A DNA stretch of 64,000 bases from Vespula vulgaris (GCF_905475345.1 NC_066586.1:8468400-8532399); one strand, 5' to 3'; shown: positions 25,742-37,975, numbered from the stretch's first letter. Notes: a model not told the origin generated them from the letters alone. Made by a program: numbers and translations.

Positions 25742-27713
25742 GTACACAACGGATATGACGGGATGCATTACTCGTGTTAAATAGTCGTTTCCTGTATGAA
25801 TAGAATACGCTTATGTAGCGAGAAACGAACTATGATAATCGTTAATGTAAATATCAATCGTTTATACCTTTTTGTTCCTATCATTCGTTCGTTCAGCAGG
25901 TTTTTGATGCATGAGTATTTTTCACTTTGAGCCAATAAATGTCGGTGATAATTCGTAAGCACCAGTTTTATCGTCGAAAACGTTATTTATGATCATACCG
26001 ATCATACCGGATTAATCGAATCGAACGAACGCAGGGAGAAAAACTGCTGCTGTTGCTGTTCCTGTTGCTGGTGTCGTTGTTGCTTTTTGCCGATTGGACT
26101 TACGATCGGTGACGAAGGCCGTTCTCATTTCGAAGCATTCGCCGCAAATGTATCGCCTTTGTTCTTGTTCTACAGCCCGTCCATCATTTCTAAGACTCTA
26201 CGGCTAATATAACGTGTTTTCCTTCGGTCTCAAAATACCCTTCTTGAGATCGTACCGTTGCTTTTTACAATACTAACGGACGCTAAGACGAACGGCGATG
26301 CAACTTGGATTTCTTGTTATTTTAATCCTTGGTCATCATATCCGATTATATCGTGCATTTGGACCATCTTTGTTTCTGTTTCCGACACGTTGACCAACGA
26401 CTTTCTTCTAGGACACGAGGAATATATGACTACTTACTTACTTACTTCGATATTCTTCAAGTTTTCTTGCGTCCTATCAAAGATGAACAATATTTGCAAG
26501 TTTCTATGACAGTACTATAAATGTACATTCTCGTTCGTGACAGCGATATTTTACTTATAAAAAATGAATACCATTTATTATTTGCAAAAGAAGGTTCCAC
26601 GTTTTCTTCTTCTTCTTCTTTCCTTTTTTTTAAAAATCACATCGTAATTTTTTAAATATCAAGTTAAGTGTATCAAAAATCTCAATATAATACTGGTGTA
26701 ACATAATAATTAAATCAAAGATTACTCTTCTCTTCCATTTGTTTTCATATTGAATTAAAATATATAATTAAAACCAATTGATTTTAACATATTTTTAATA
26801 TTCGATCAACTAATCTTGTGGATGATATGTACCTAGTTATATCGATATCGATTACTGATTTAAGTTATATATTTGTAATTATTATCATAGTTAATAAATT
26901 ATATACTTGTAATTATTATATAGAGTTGATTATTAAAAATTATAGATGATATACATTAAAATTGAGTACCGAGTTTAAACGTCGTAGAACGCAATTATTC
27001 TATTAGGAAAATTTTCATATTCGCTGCTCGATTTAACTCTATAAGTTTAATAACGATCTCTTCGCCTTCGAACTTTAATGAAGGAAGATTGTATATCTCA
27101 GAAAATAAAAGAATGAATTATTTCTTTTCATTTCGATTTTCAACTTCGATTTCCTAACTTCTCGCGATTTAGATAAACAAAAAAAAACAAGGAAAGGAGG
27201 AGAAATATCGCGTTCAAATAGAAAAAAGAAAAAAATTAAATGCGTTTTAAAGTCGTATCTACTGAATATTAAATTTCATTTTTTTTTTATTTCGTATCAA
27301 TCAATAATATCCTAACGAATTCATCGCTGTAATCAAATTTGATTTGGCTCGTTTAATCTCGATACTTTTCCGATCATTGGATAAAAAAAAAATTATTTCG
27401 TAAAATATCCTATCACATTAGAAATCATTGAGCCGATCGATCTCGTTTACGAGATAATCGCGATTTCAACATCTCCCAATTATTCCTAATGCTAGCACTG
27501 ATTGTGCCTTCTACTCTTATTATGTAGGATTATTACTCTTGCAAAATCAAATATGAAATTCTGTACTAGTAGTAAAACTAGAACCAGTTATGTTATTGCT
27601 TTGATTTTGTGGAGATATCGTATCATCTGGCAATCACAAATAGAGAAAAATAGAAGAGGAAGCACGTCTTTGTGTTTGATATGTAATTTCAAACTCTCTT
27701 AACCGACACACGA
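25742..27713. other. Non-coding DNA, no supported gene
   Basis: Bases 26041-26092 are CTG-rich (ctgctgctgttgctgttcctg), which would read as Gln-rich on the minus strand, but stops close that frame within about 45 codons. A 34-bp-period direct repeat (ttatatatttgtaattatta / ttatatacttgtaattatta) starts at 26865 and 26899. Open frames at 26258-26520 lack motifs. Confidence 0.5.
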
Positions 27714-27722
27714 AAAAGAGAA

Positions 27723-27788
<66 letters not shown>
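27714..27788. repeat. (GA)n microsatellite
   Basis: About 75 bases, mostly pure GA; one of the longest uninterrupted GA arrays in the window. Confidence 0.95.
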
Positions 27789-27791
<3 letters not shown>

Positions 27792-28230
27792 ATGTAGGAA
27801 CATCGAATCGCCGGGATGAAAGCTGTAGCATCCATGTCGAACAAAAAACAGAAAGTTCGCTTCCCTGTACCAAATTAAAGCGTCAGCAACGTATAGGTCA
27901 GGGGAATATGGTGTCCTGATTCGATGCACTTTTCGAAGGGTAAAATAACTCTGTCGTTAATCGCTTCTTTTGACACATTGGATTTTTTCGAAAAAATTCG
28001 AAAGAGTGAAGAAGAAGTACAACAAAAAAAAAAGAAAGAAAAGGGAGGGAGAAAGAGAATGCGAAAGAAAAAAAGAAAAGATGACAGCGATACAGAGGAC
28101 AAAGGATTGAGTTTCTGAAAGGAAACAACGTGCGAAAATGAAGCGAGGAAGGTTGGAAGAAGCAACTACGGAGATTTGTAGTAGACGAGTATATATATGT
28201 TGAGATATCTCTTTATTCTGAATAGATAGT
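27789..28230. other. Non-coding purine-rich DNA
   Basis: A-rich and G-rich purine sequence at 28000-28085 gives open frames that are Lys/Glu or Phe/Ser runs. No gene is supported. Confidence 0.6.
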
Positions 28231-28277
28231 TTGAGAGAAGAGAGGGAGAAAGAGAGAGAGAGAGAAAGAGAGAGAAA
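28231..28277. repeat. (GA)n microsatellite, interrupted
   Basis: A purine tract of GA with AAA and GGG interruptions, followed by a short GT run at about 28335-28350. Confidence 0.85.
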
Positions 28278-28703
28278 TTGAAGGTGAAAGAGAGAAAGGA
28301 GCACTCGAAGAAAAAATAGGTCAATTATATATATGTGTGTGTGTGTGTTTTTTGTATTTATTTGGAAGGAGATCGATTAGTTCTCAGTTGGATATTATTT
28401 TTTTTTCCTTTTATAAAGGATGATCTCAACGTAAATGATTTGAATGTGTTTTCGAATGCTTGTTCATAGCAAGCCTTTGATACGTCGAAACGAATAGCCC
28501 GTATGAGTCCTTCATCGTATGTGTCTAAGGCCCGGATTGCATGAAGAGATCTCGTTGATGGTTTCATGAGTACGAGCTATTGTTTGAAGTCTAGATTTCG
28601 AATCCCTCTTTCTCTCTTTCTCCTTTTAGTTAACGAGAAACTGCCGTGAATGAATTACTACGATTTTTGAAATTAACTTAATATAATCCAGTGGGAAAAC
28701 GTC

Positions 28704-28791
28704 TATCTTTCTCTCTCTCTCTCTCTTTCTGTTTCTCTCTCTCTCTCTCTCTCTGTCTATCTATCTGTCTCTCTCTCCCTCGCTCTCTCTC
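28704..28791. repeat. (CT)n compound microsatellite
   Basis: CT with interruptions including ctatctatctgtct; about 88 bases of near-pure pyrimidine. Confidence 0.9.
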
Positions 28792-30135
28792 GTTAAATCC
28801 TTTGACGAGCCCGTTTGATTGCATATAACGATCGTATAAAGAGTCTAATCATTCTTTCGACGTACTCTGATGTAACTCCAATGGTTCAATTTTTTTTCGG
28901 ACGATCGTGGAAATGCATGAAATTTCTGTGGGAGTTTCTGCTCCCGTTGAAAAGAGGACGATGTATCTCGAAATTTCGTAAAAGGTTTTATTGTAGTCTT
29001 TTTGGTAAATCGCAATGACGTTCTTTCATAATAACTGTACGAAAAATATTATTTTATATTAGGTATAAATAATAATATATCTATTTATGTTTTTATTTCT
29101 TGAATAAAATAAGAAAAACTGAAAAAGGAATTTAAGAGAAACGCGAGTCGCCGAGAAATTTTGCATAGTCCCATTTGCATACAACGATTTTTACTTATGG
29201 CATTACACGAGATAGGATTTTTGCTGTGTACATGACAAGCCTGTAGAACGTTTCGCATACATACGTAGACACATACGTAGGAACATATGACGTCTAATTT
29301 TCGGACAAAATACGGTCCTCGACGGGATGAATGTTTGTCACGTGTGATTGAGCAGGGCAGACGAGTAGAACGAGACTTTATGCGTTCGCCAAATAATTCT
29401 TCTGGTTCTTCGATCAGATTATCTTCGTGTTTTAATATTTTTAGTATTTTTAAACTCATCTGCTTTGTGTAGTGATATTTACAAAATATATATAGTTTTT
29501 ATTATTTAAAAATATATATAGTTCTTCTTAAAAAATTATATAATTTTAAGTACTGGATAAAATCGTTTATCGCAAGAAATGTTGAAAACTTGATAATTAA
29601 TAACATTAATAGTATCTATTCTATTTTTTATTAAATTCCTCTTCGTTATAAAGAGATTTTTGTTTAACTGGTCAACATAAATTAGATGTACTGTCTCCTA
29701 TGCTTTCATTTGCGAGTAAGAAAACGACGATACGCTTAAATCCTCTTATCTCTGTGTGACAACAAGCTCCAAAAGGGTTTTCTGTATCTGAAATGTGCGT
29801 AAATTGAAAAGCGATGTACAGGATTTGGAATGTATGGGTATATAAAATATTAAATCTACCTGCTTTGGGTTAGAAAGGATTCAGGCTGTCAAAGGATTTT
29901 GATATCTTTAATAAATGCACATTATAAGTAAGTGAGAACGTTCGTAAAGGAAATTAATATTGGAGGATCTATGAGATCTATTCATAATTGACCTACTTTT
30001 TAAATGAATAAATCTTTCATAATCCACGATACTTTTAAATTCATATAATAAATACAATACCTTTAAATTCAAACATTTTCATAAGTTTACATATAATTTA
30101 ATGTTGATTATCTGTCGAATTGTTAGTATTATTTT
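28792..30135. other. Non-coding AT-rich DNA, no supported gene
   Basis: Open frames at 28815-29018 and on both strands at 29085-29472 show no motif. A tandem pair of about 27 bp (aaatatatatagtt.tt) lies at 29485-29535. Confidence 0.6.
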
Positions 30136-30164
30136 TATCATCATATTCGTCATCATCATCGTCC

Positions 30165-30260
<96 letters not shown>

Positions 30261-30273
30261 TTACTACTACTAC

Positions 30274-30358
<85 letters not shown>
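30136..30358. repeat. Three-motif trinucleotide array: (TCA)n-(CTA)n-(TTA)n
   Basis: About 220 bases of period-3 repeat change motif twice in the same register. TCA units run to about 30227, CTA units to about 30270 with two TTA interruptions, and TTA units to 30357. In frame the array reads as poly-Ile/Thr, poly-Ser/Leu or poly-Leu, which creates long artificial open frames on the plus strand. Each block differs from its neighbour by one base, consistent with point mutations that spread within a single ancestral array. Confidence 0.95.
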
Positions 30359-31110
30359 TGTTATTCGTTATAGTCGTGTTAAGAAAACCAGCAAACCAGC
30401 TAATAGACGACCTTATATTTGCAAGTATAAAAATGTCGTTTAAAGAGAAAAATAGCGGAGCGAGATTTGACGTGGGAGATTACGTCGATGCTAATTTATT
30501 CGACATCAACCGCGCGTGCTCTACTTCTGTCGGTTCTCTAGCGAAACATTGAGAAGAGATATCGGCAATTAGTCCTGCTTACTGATTATAAAAACACTGT
30601 AATAGGCTTATTAATATAAATAAGAAAATACGTATTAATTCGTCTATTCGTAATAAGATTATAGATCTTTAACAAACCGATCAAAGAAATATAAATATAT
30701 TGATAATTATGCATTGACACAGTTGATAGTGTAGATCGTGTTTTTTACAGTGATCGATAGAAAGTCAAATGCAATTCAGAACGGAGAACATGATTAGATG
30801 CCGGAACATGATTGCAAGCTCGTGAAATTCGTAGGAAGCAGAAAAATTTAGACAAAGTTAACGGATAGAATCGTTTTCCTTTTATTTGAAGACGAAAGAA
30901 AATACCATCGAGGAATAAGCCTAAAAGCATAAAATAGACCTAACCCAGATCTAAGCTCGCGGACGATCTACAACTTAAGATATCGCCTTTTATCACGGAC
31001 CATCTTTTCGAAAACTGTCGTCAACGATACAGAACGAAGGCGAGGCTGTCGTCGTAAAACGATGAGAAGAACGTCGTTTCACCTTACTATCGTATCTTAC
31101 GAAAGCTTTT
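30359..31110. other. Non-coding DNA with one short coding-like frame
   Basis: From 30433 a 39-codon plus-strand frame starting at ATG has an even residue mix (it includes GARFDVGDYVDANLFD) and ends at TGA; no motif or splice site supports it. The patch 30930-31080 is more CpG-rich. Nothing else is recognisable. Confidence 0.4.
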
Positions 31111-31155
31111 CCTCTTTCTCTCTCTTTCTCTCTCTCTCCTTCTCTCTCTCTCTCT

Positions 31156-31198
<43 letters not shown>

Positions 31199-31210
31199 GC
31201 TCTTTTTCTT
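31111..31210. repeat. (CT)n microsatellite
   Basis: About 100 pyrimidine bases of CT with periodic TTT/CCTT interruptions. Confidence 0.95.
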
Positions 31211-31633
31211 TTTCATAGAAGCAACAAACACAAGTGTACATGTAATATTACACACGTAACCGATATATTTGAATATTTTTAACGCAAGGCATCGTCCACA
31301 AAACTTTCTTATTTTCCTGTCCGATATGAAAGATTAACATGAAGTGCTCGATGACGGTAGCACTATCGCGAAATTTAAATTTCCATGTTACTGCTGGTCA
31401 TAATGTTAAGATAAGTAGCAATATAAAACTCATGATTTTATTATAAGAAAAGTAGTAATATCGATCTGAATTCTTTGATGTTTGATATCTCGGTTATATC
31501 TAGCTAATGTCAGATGGAATGGTAAAGAAAATATGATGAATATTTTAATTAAAATTTTCTCAACAGAAAATAAAATTAATAATTTAATAAAAATGTTCTT
31601 TTGTGTGTGCGTGTGTATGTGTGTGTGCACATA
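31211..31633. other. Non-coding AT-rich DNA
   Basis: No gene is supported. A GT-rich tract (tgtgtgtgcgtgtgtatgtg) at about 31600-31630 ends directly at the left edge of the foldback element. Confidence 0.6.
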
Positions 31634-32361
31634 CAGTATTCCTTTTATTTCGAAAAATTGGAATATCTCGTGAAGGACTGATGCTATTAAAAAATATTTT
31701 TTACAAATTTGTTTGGTATGAAAGAGGACATCATATGGTGGCAATTTTTTTCCAAGTCGAGTGGGTAGAGTAATTCCAAAGTCAAATTCATTTTTTTCAA
31801 TAAAACCATGTATTTTTTTTTATAATACAATGTCATTTATTGAAATGAATTCAACGACGTGCCATATGAAGTCATTTATTATTATAAAACGTTATAAATT
31901 ATGTTATAAATTCGTGAGTATCTAAGGTGTGTAAGCCTGCAGCTTTAGTCAAAGACTGTTTGCTTGCATTCTGTAAACAAATATTTGCTACTTCTTATCT
32001 CACGTATATGTAAATAACATTTGGTAACCTGACAAGCATAAGGAACCAGCGATACAGGCTTACACGTTTTAAGAAATTACAAATTTATAATAATTTATAA
32101 CATTTTATAATAACAAGTGATCTCGTATGATACGTCGTTGAATTTATCACAACCAATGTCATCGTATTATAAATACAAATATATGGTTCCATTAAAAAAA
32201 AATGAATTCGATTTTCAAATTTCCTTCACCACTGAACCTGCAAAAAAATTAGCACCATATGATGTTCCTCTTTATATCGAGCAAAATTGTAAAAAAATTT
32301 TTTTGATAGCTTCAGTTCTTCACGAGATATTCCAATTTTTCGAGATAAACGAGACTCCCTG
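31634..32361. mobile_element. Foldback / long-TIR non-autonomous transposon (MITE-like)
   Basis: The left arm (31634 to about 31945) is the reverse complement of the right arm (about 32052-32361) along its whole length, with scattered substitutions and small indels. Diagnostic shared words are cgaaaaattggaatatctcgtgaag near the outer end, accatatgatg in the middle, and gtgtaagcctg at the inner end. The loop is about 105 bases. The left end reads TA-CAG and the right end CTG, compatible with a TA target site as in Tc1/mariner-type elements. The outer arms translate in one frame on each strand to near-identical peptides, which is a by-product of the inverted repeat. No transposase is present. 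Confidence 0.8.
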
Positions 32362-32879
32362 TGTATATGCAATATAAATGTTTGTAGATTAAACATTATT
32401 TTAAAGCTGTCAAGCTCATCGTCTTTCTCGGAGATCAGAAAAACTTTCAGAAATTTTTCTTTCATTATTTATTTCACCATCTAAATGATAAGGAAAGGTC
32501 GAATAGAAAAATTCTTACGAATCTTTCAATGATTTCAAGTATCTAATACAATATTTATCCAACCTTTAATAATTATGAGTGCTGATTTTTCACCTAATCT
32601 AATTCTCCAGTCCATATAAATAAACATTAGCAAAAACATTTCCTTACGAAAGATACATCGGAACGCACATTTAGATACTCATACAAACTATCTCAAGAAA
32701 TAACACGATATACCACCCTTCGAATTTACTCGAACCTGTTTAAAAAACACCCCGCGTATAATAAAAATACTCGTTCCTTCGTAAAGGATGCAAAGTATGA
32801 GTGGCGGTAGTGGTAGTAGTGGTGGTGATACTGACGGTGGTGGGAGAAGAGAAAGAGCGAGGGTAGAAATTTAACCCCC
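32362..32879. other. Non-coding DNA, no supported gene
   Basis: AT-rich up to 32700. Then a ggtggtagtggtagtagtggtggt-type degenerate GGT/AGT repeat occurs at 32800-32845, just before the CpG-rich island. Confidence 0.6.
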
Positions 32880-33063
32880 ACTCGGCGTTGGCGTCGGCGT
32901 CGGAGACGCGACTGTACTCTTCCTCGGCTGTGCTCGGAGCGCAGTGTTTAGTACGTTCGACGTCCGCGAAGTGGCACCAGCTGCCTCTCGAAAAAGCTCG
33001 CCCCTTCACCCCTCAACGAGTTTGCTTCGCCACCAGCATCATCGTCTGTCTCTCTCCCTCTCT

Positions 33064-33112
<49 letters not shown>

Positions 33113-33400
33113 ACTCACTCACTCGTTCACTCGTATTCTCTCTTTCTCTTTCTCTCTCTAACACATATCGTCTAGTTGGGCTTTCGAGCGAGCGCGCATC
33201 GAGGAGGATTCGTCCTCCTCCTCTTCCTCAGTCGGCCCGAAGGATCGACGAAAATCAGCGCGGCAGGCGCGCTCAAATGCCGGCCAGACTACTGACAGTA
33301 GTAAAGACGCCATGCTCGCGCGCGCAAACATCGAGCGTGATCGAGGAACTCCTCGAGATCGACGTTGATTTCGTCTTCGTAAAGACGGAAGGTGGGACGA
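32880..33400 (+). promoter_or_regulatory. Candidate CpG-rich promoter / 5' UTR island
   Basis: This is the most GC- and CpG-rich segment of the window (ggcgttggcgtcggcgtcgg; gctcgcgcgcgcaaac). It is split by a CT tract. An insect initiator-like TCAGTC lies near 33228, and possible donors (gaaggtggga, tcgtaaag) lie near 33375-33395. Open plus-strand frames across it read through the CT tract as Ser/Leu runs and are not credible proteins. Hymenopteran promoters and 5' UTR exons often have this composition. The direction is a guess from the CT tract and donors. Confidence 0.3.
33046..33160. repeat. (CT)n microsatellite inside the CpG-rich island
   Basis: About 65 bases of CT, then four cact units and a second CT/TTT stretch. 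GA/CT repeats in insect promoters can bind GAGA-type factors; here that is only a possibility. Confidence 0.9.
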
Positions 33401-35471
33401 GCATTTTCAAGGATAGAGCATGGCAGGAAGAACGAAGAGAGAGGGAGGGAAGATACCGAATAAAATAATCACTTCCTTAAGATTAGTAAAGACTGGACTT
33501 TAATTCTCGAATTCGTGATATCGCAAGACCGATTCTTATTTTCTTTCTTTCTTTCTTCCTTTCTTTCTTTCTTCCTCTTTTCATGCTCGATTTCCATTCT
33601 AATACGGTGTAAACGTGATGCGATAACGGTTATCGTGTTTCTCGATTATTAACATCGAAAGTGATGGACTCATACAAGTGCTACTACAATAATTAGTGAG
33701 ATTTCATGATCCTTTGCTGATTCGGATGGATATATACATGTATATATACATACAAACATACATATATTTCGTGTTGGATGGTGCTAATTTATTGGATGGA
33801 ACGGGAAGAAAGATTACTCAACGAAGAAGATACAGAAGCTTTAATACTTCCATGGTGGTTTAGGTTTATGTGATTCTACGAAGGTGGGTTTACGAACATC
33901 TCGTTAGGACACTCTCTGGGTAATGTGTTTCCGTGCTCGTGGACGATGAATGGTGTCAAAAGCGAAGCTTGCGTTATTAATAATCATTAGTAATTTCGTT
34001 TTCTTTAATATAACGTAGAAACTTTCTTTCCCTTGTTCGATTTCTTTTAAGAAAAACCTATTGAAAGTAGAAACTCGAATGAAACGTCGCGAACTTCTCT
34101 TAGTTTTCTCTCATAATTTATCCAGTCTCGTTTAAATCGTATTCGCAAAGAGCAGAAACGCATACAGGAATCTCTTTCCCTGCAAACTCTCTCATAAATC
34201 CTCTTCGTATCACATAATACGCAAACGAAATTACTCCATACCAATGTTTCCGCGTCGTTTTAATCCAGCGTATTTGGCGTAATGCATGAAACGAAGGAGA
34301 AAGAAGAAGGATCATCAAAAGAGAGATGAACGAACATTCGAAGAGACGCAAAAAAAATCGAATAGGAAGAAAGAGAGAAAAAATATGCGTGCGTGTTCAC
34401 AGGAAAAATATTCCCTTAGGCCAAATAAATCCTTTTTTTCTTTTCTCTCTCTCTCTCTCTCTTTCTCTCTTTCGTTTTTCTCCAAGCATCTCTCCGAAAA
34501 AAATGTTCTTTCCTTTTTTTTCTTTTTTATCGTTGCCGTAATACGACACCGCCGCCATTCGGTCGAACTAACTTCGAAGTAGCGCGTGTACGAAGTGGTT
34601 CATGCTCCATGCTGCCGTAGGGCGCGAGAAAACGACAAAGACCATGTTTCACACTTGCCAGAATATCGCGGTTTTAAGGTCGCACAACCGTTTCGTTAGT
34701 TTAGTTTTCGATATTTTCGATTCTTAGTACAATAGTAATGATAATAACAAACAATGCTTTAAGAGAAAGAATAGATGAAAAGAAAATTATCATTGATTAC
34801 CATTCGAGTTAATTATCTATCTGATTGAAAGGATGCTCGCTCGGAAGAATTAACGAATGTTATCATCATGCTTTTTTTAACGATTACTGATGATCATGTA
34901 ATTGATCCGTTTAAAAATCCAGATCGGTTTATAGCAAAAGCGGATTAATCGGCGGATTTTCGCCGACCAGTTTATAGCAAAGATAGATAATAATCGAGTC
35001 ATTTCGATCGACTTTATGCTACGAAGCAAATACGGGTTAATTAAAACAAAGCTTATATTTTGTTTTTTTATTTTTTTTCATATATTTTATTCTCTTTGAT
35101 GTACCATTAACGAAAATAACTATATTGCAAATTTAGATATTTTATCTATTCTCTCTCGTATCTTTTCACGTATACACGAAGACGTAGACAACTATCTTGA
35201 TATCAGACAAAAGTTTCGCGAAGATGGTAGACGAGGAATGCTTTCGAAGATTCGTGGAATGACTTTAGTCTGCGTTAGTCGTCACACGCCTCCTTCAAAC
35301 TTCTCAAGGAAGTGATACCAAAATGTTTCCAGCTCATGCATACTGCATAGACAAGGATGATGATCAGTTTGAAGGTAAACATTGTCTTCAACCACTACCG
35401 TCAGAGTTTACGTGGAAATTCGAGCGAGCCGACATGGTGTGAATGTTAATAGCGACATAACGGCACGAGAA
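33401..35471. other. Non-coding DNA, no supported gene
   Basis: A TTTC tetranucleotide array lies at about 33537-33575. A CpG-containing balanced patch at 34540-34690 may be a conserved non-coding element. A 17-18-bp motif (gatcggtttatagcaaa / gaccagtttatagcaaa) is repeated at 34922 and 34965 around a small hairpin (cggcggattttcgccg). CT runs occur near 34445-34475. Confidence 0.5.
35309..35374 (+). other. Candidate 66-nt internal exon, weak
   Basis: The stretch follows a pyrimidine-containing acceptor (ccttcaaacttctcaag) and precedes a GTAAAC donor. In the register that completes a split codon it is open and encodes SDTKMFPAHAYCIDKDDDQFE. The length is a multiple of three, so it would keep frame. 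Short matches of this kind arise often by chance, and no family is recognised. Confidence 0.12.
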
Positions 35472-35478
35472 TAGAGAA

Positions 35479-35509
<31 letters not shown>

Positions 35510-35523
35510 GAGAAAGAGAGAAA
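35472..35523. repeat. (GA)n microsatellite
   Basis: About 52 purine bases, GA with one ACA and AAA interruptions. Confidence 0.95.
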
Positions 35524-35736
35524 ATGCAAGCTATATCGCGTTTAGCGAATGAATGTTCGATGCCGAGTTGAATTCCTTCGGTAGCAAGTATACGAGTATC
35601 GAGAACCGAGAGCTGAGTTACTTTCACAATAGTCATTGCATTGTGAATCGTATGCGACACCGTTGACGTCTCGCTGGTCGCTGAAATATTTTGATTAAAA
35701 TTTAAAGTAGAACGGCAGCGAGACAAGATCGATGCG

Positions 35737-35803
35737 TTCTCTGTCTCTCTCTTTCTTTCTCTCTCTTTCTCTCTCTCTCTCTCCCTTTCTCTCTATTTCT
35801 TTC
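35737..35803. repeat. (CT)n microsatellite
   Basis: Interrupted CT/TTTC tract of about 67 bases. It lies about 210 bases from a GA tract of opposite strand sense. Confidence 0.9.
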
Positions 35804-36249
35804 ATGTCATATTCAATCAATTTACCTCCATGATATTTTTAAAGATGAAATCCAAAATTGATTTAATAAACAAACTCGTAAAAGAACATTGTACGTATTT
35901 CTAACAACTATTATACTATCATTGGAACGGTTTATTTCTAGTTTCGATAATTTTAGAAGATAAATTGTTGGTTTCTTTCGTTTCGAAACGATATATCGAC
36001 TAGCACGATCGTACGTGTATAAAAATAGCTTCTTTTTTGTACGAAGAAAAAGTGTATGATTAACGTCAGACCCGTTGATTCGGGAGGAGAGTGAGTGAAG
36101 AGGGAGTGGAGAGAAAGGGAGAAGAGACTTTAGCTACTTTTAAAAAATTAGATTACAAGGTCTATCTGACAGATAGCGGACGCACTTTAGCCTTCGCCAT
36201 ACGGCCGATAGTCGATTTAGTCTTTCGAGTTAACGTTTTTCTCTCCTAC

Positions 36250-36303
<54 letters not shown>

Positions 36304-36323
36304 GCATACATATATATAGACAC

Positions 36324-36357
<34 letters not shown>

Positions 36358-36375
36358 TTACACACACACACACAA
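36250..36375. repeat. (AT)n / (ATAC) / (CA)n compound microsatellite
   Basis: About 120 bases of AT with TTT and GCATAC interruptions, ending in a 14-base CA run. It is among the longest AT arrays of the window. Confidence 0.95.
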
Positions 36376-36555
36376 CTGATACGTGTTTACGTGCACGCAC
36401 GCACAAGCCTGCGAATGACGTTAAGCCGAGGAACGAAGCGTACTCGAGCTTTTGACTTATCGGCTCGTTATGCCGCGTATTTTCTTTTCCCGCTCTTTCT
36501 TTTTTCAAAGCAGTCCGCTACCCTACTCTCCAACCTTGTCTACCCTACCATAGTT

Positions 36556-36556
36556 C

Positions 36557-36628
<72 letters not shown>

Positions 36629-36676
36629 CTCTTTCTTTTTCTTTCTTTCTCTCTCTCTCTCTCTTTTTTTCTCTCG
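36556..36676. repeat. (CT)n-(AT)n-(CTTT)n compound microsatellite
   Basis: About 50 bases of CT abut about 22 bases of AT, then CTTT/CT sequence. It shares the AT-next-to-CT design of the array at 6974. Confidence 0.95.
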
Positions 36677-37752
36677 TTTGACCGACTCCGAACGAGAAAA
36701 TATTTTCCCTCGGGTGTTGTTAACGTCTCCCCTCTTCTCTTCTCTACTCTACTTCTCCGTTGCTCGGTAACCCTCGAATTTCATTGATTACACTAATTGG
36801 CTAATACCACGAGCAAACTTTGAATAAATAAAATCTTTCGTTTAACATTTTTCGATATTCCATATTCGATTCCTTTCTATTCTTTTCGATGTAATCGAGT
36901 TTCCCTGCTGCTTATATATATCGTTGTTAGATTTAATTTGGAAGCTTGTATTATATTATAAAATTTTTAAAAGTTTTAATATATTCTTTCTTTTCTTACG
37001 AGATTTTTATAATATCATATAATCGATAAATTATTATTAATGGTATTCTTGCGTATGTGGAACATACATATTTAATATTGATTAAAAAGAACATTTTCAA
37101 CTTAAAATAGAACATGTTCTACGGTTAATGTAACAATAGAGTACAACATCAGGCTGACTACATTTATATCGTTCGAATGTTAACGAGACGTTCTACTTAC
37201 AGTGAATGGTATCTATCTCCTGTGACGTTTCTGAGAATACAATGGACGTTTATTATTTCTGAAATTTCTAATATACGAACGTAACGAAGCTATGAAAGGG
37301 GACTTTGACGATCGTCATAAAAGTAAAACGTCGCGCTCATTTAAACTAAAGTCCAAGAATATTTTCTACTTTGCATTTAATTATATATTCGAAGATTCGT
37401 CATGATGTTTCAATTTTGAATCGTCCTTAATCTGAAAATATATGTATTCATTTATTTACTCGATCGAATAATATACGAAATGTTTCGATAAATTTTATAA
37501 TGATTCCCCTTCTAAGATTATATGAAATATCAAGAACGCTTGTTATATTCGAATCGCGAGTACAAGCTTATACCCTTACGATTATTCCTAAGGTTGAAAA
37601 AGAAATATAAAATTTTAACGAAGTCACTCGAGATAGAATACAGGCTTGGAATACGGGCTTTTCCAATACTATGAAATAAATTGAAAGCGTGAATAAATAT
37701 TACGCAACTAAGAAATTTATTTAAAATTTCTAATAATTTTTTTCGTAGATAA
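36677..37752. other. Non-coding AT-rich DNA, no supported gene
   Basis: No open frame with a motif and no convincing splice-bounded segment. Nothing else recognisable. Confidence 0.6.
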
Positions 37753-37791
<39 letters not shown>

Positions 37792-37832
37792 TTAACACAA
37801 AGACAGAGAGACAGAGAGAGAGAAAGAGCGAA
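37753..37832. repeat. (TA)n and (GA)n microsatellites
   Basis: About 36 bases of TA (37753-37789) are followed after 11 bases by about 31 bases of GA (37801-37832). Confidence 0.9.
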
Positions 37833-37975
37833 AAAAGAAAATTGTAACTTCGAAGAAAATTTCAACCAAAGATCTCCTTGATATTCCATCCTTATTTCTT
37901 TCAAAAAGGGAAGACATATAAAACTCTGGAAGACGCGAAAAAGGTAGAAATAAAATATGCTCGGTTTCCTTTTAG

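Noticed and set aside
26041..26092. Poly-Gln-coding exon on the minus strand
   Set aside because: The CAG-rich frame is closed by stops within about 45 codons, and no splice sites frame it.
30101..30443. Plus-strand open frames of 90-107 codons over the trinucleotide array
   Set aside because: They are pure translations of TCA/CTA/TTA repeats (poly-Ile/Thr, poly-Ser/Leu) with no start context or domain.
31430..32377. Two similar peptides on opposite strands that look like paralogous genes
   Set aside because: They are the two arms of the foldback element read in equivalent frames.
32888..33468. Plus-strand frames of 95 and 174 codons through the CpG-rich island
   Set aside because: Both cross a CT tract as Ser/Leu repeats, overlap each other, and have no motif. 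A promoter or 5' UTR explains the composition better.
36091..36681. 196-codon plus-strand frame
   Set aside because: More than half is Ile-Tyr and Leu-Ser translation of AT and CT arrays.
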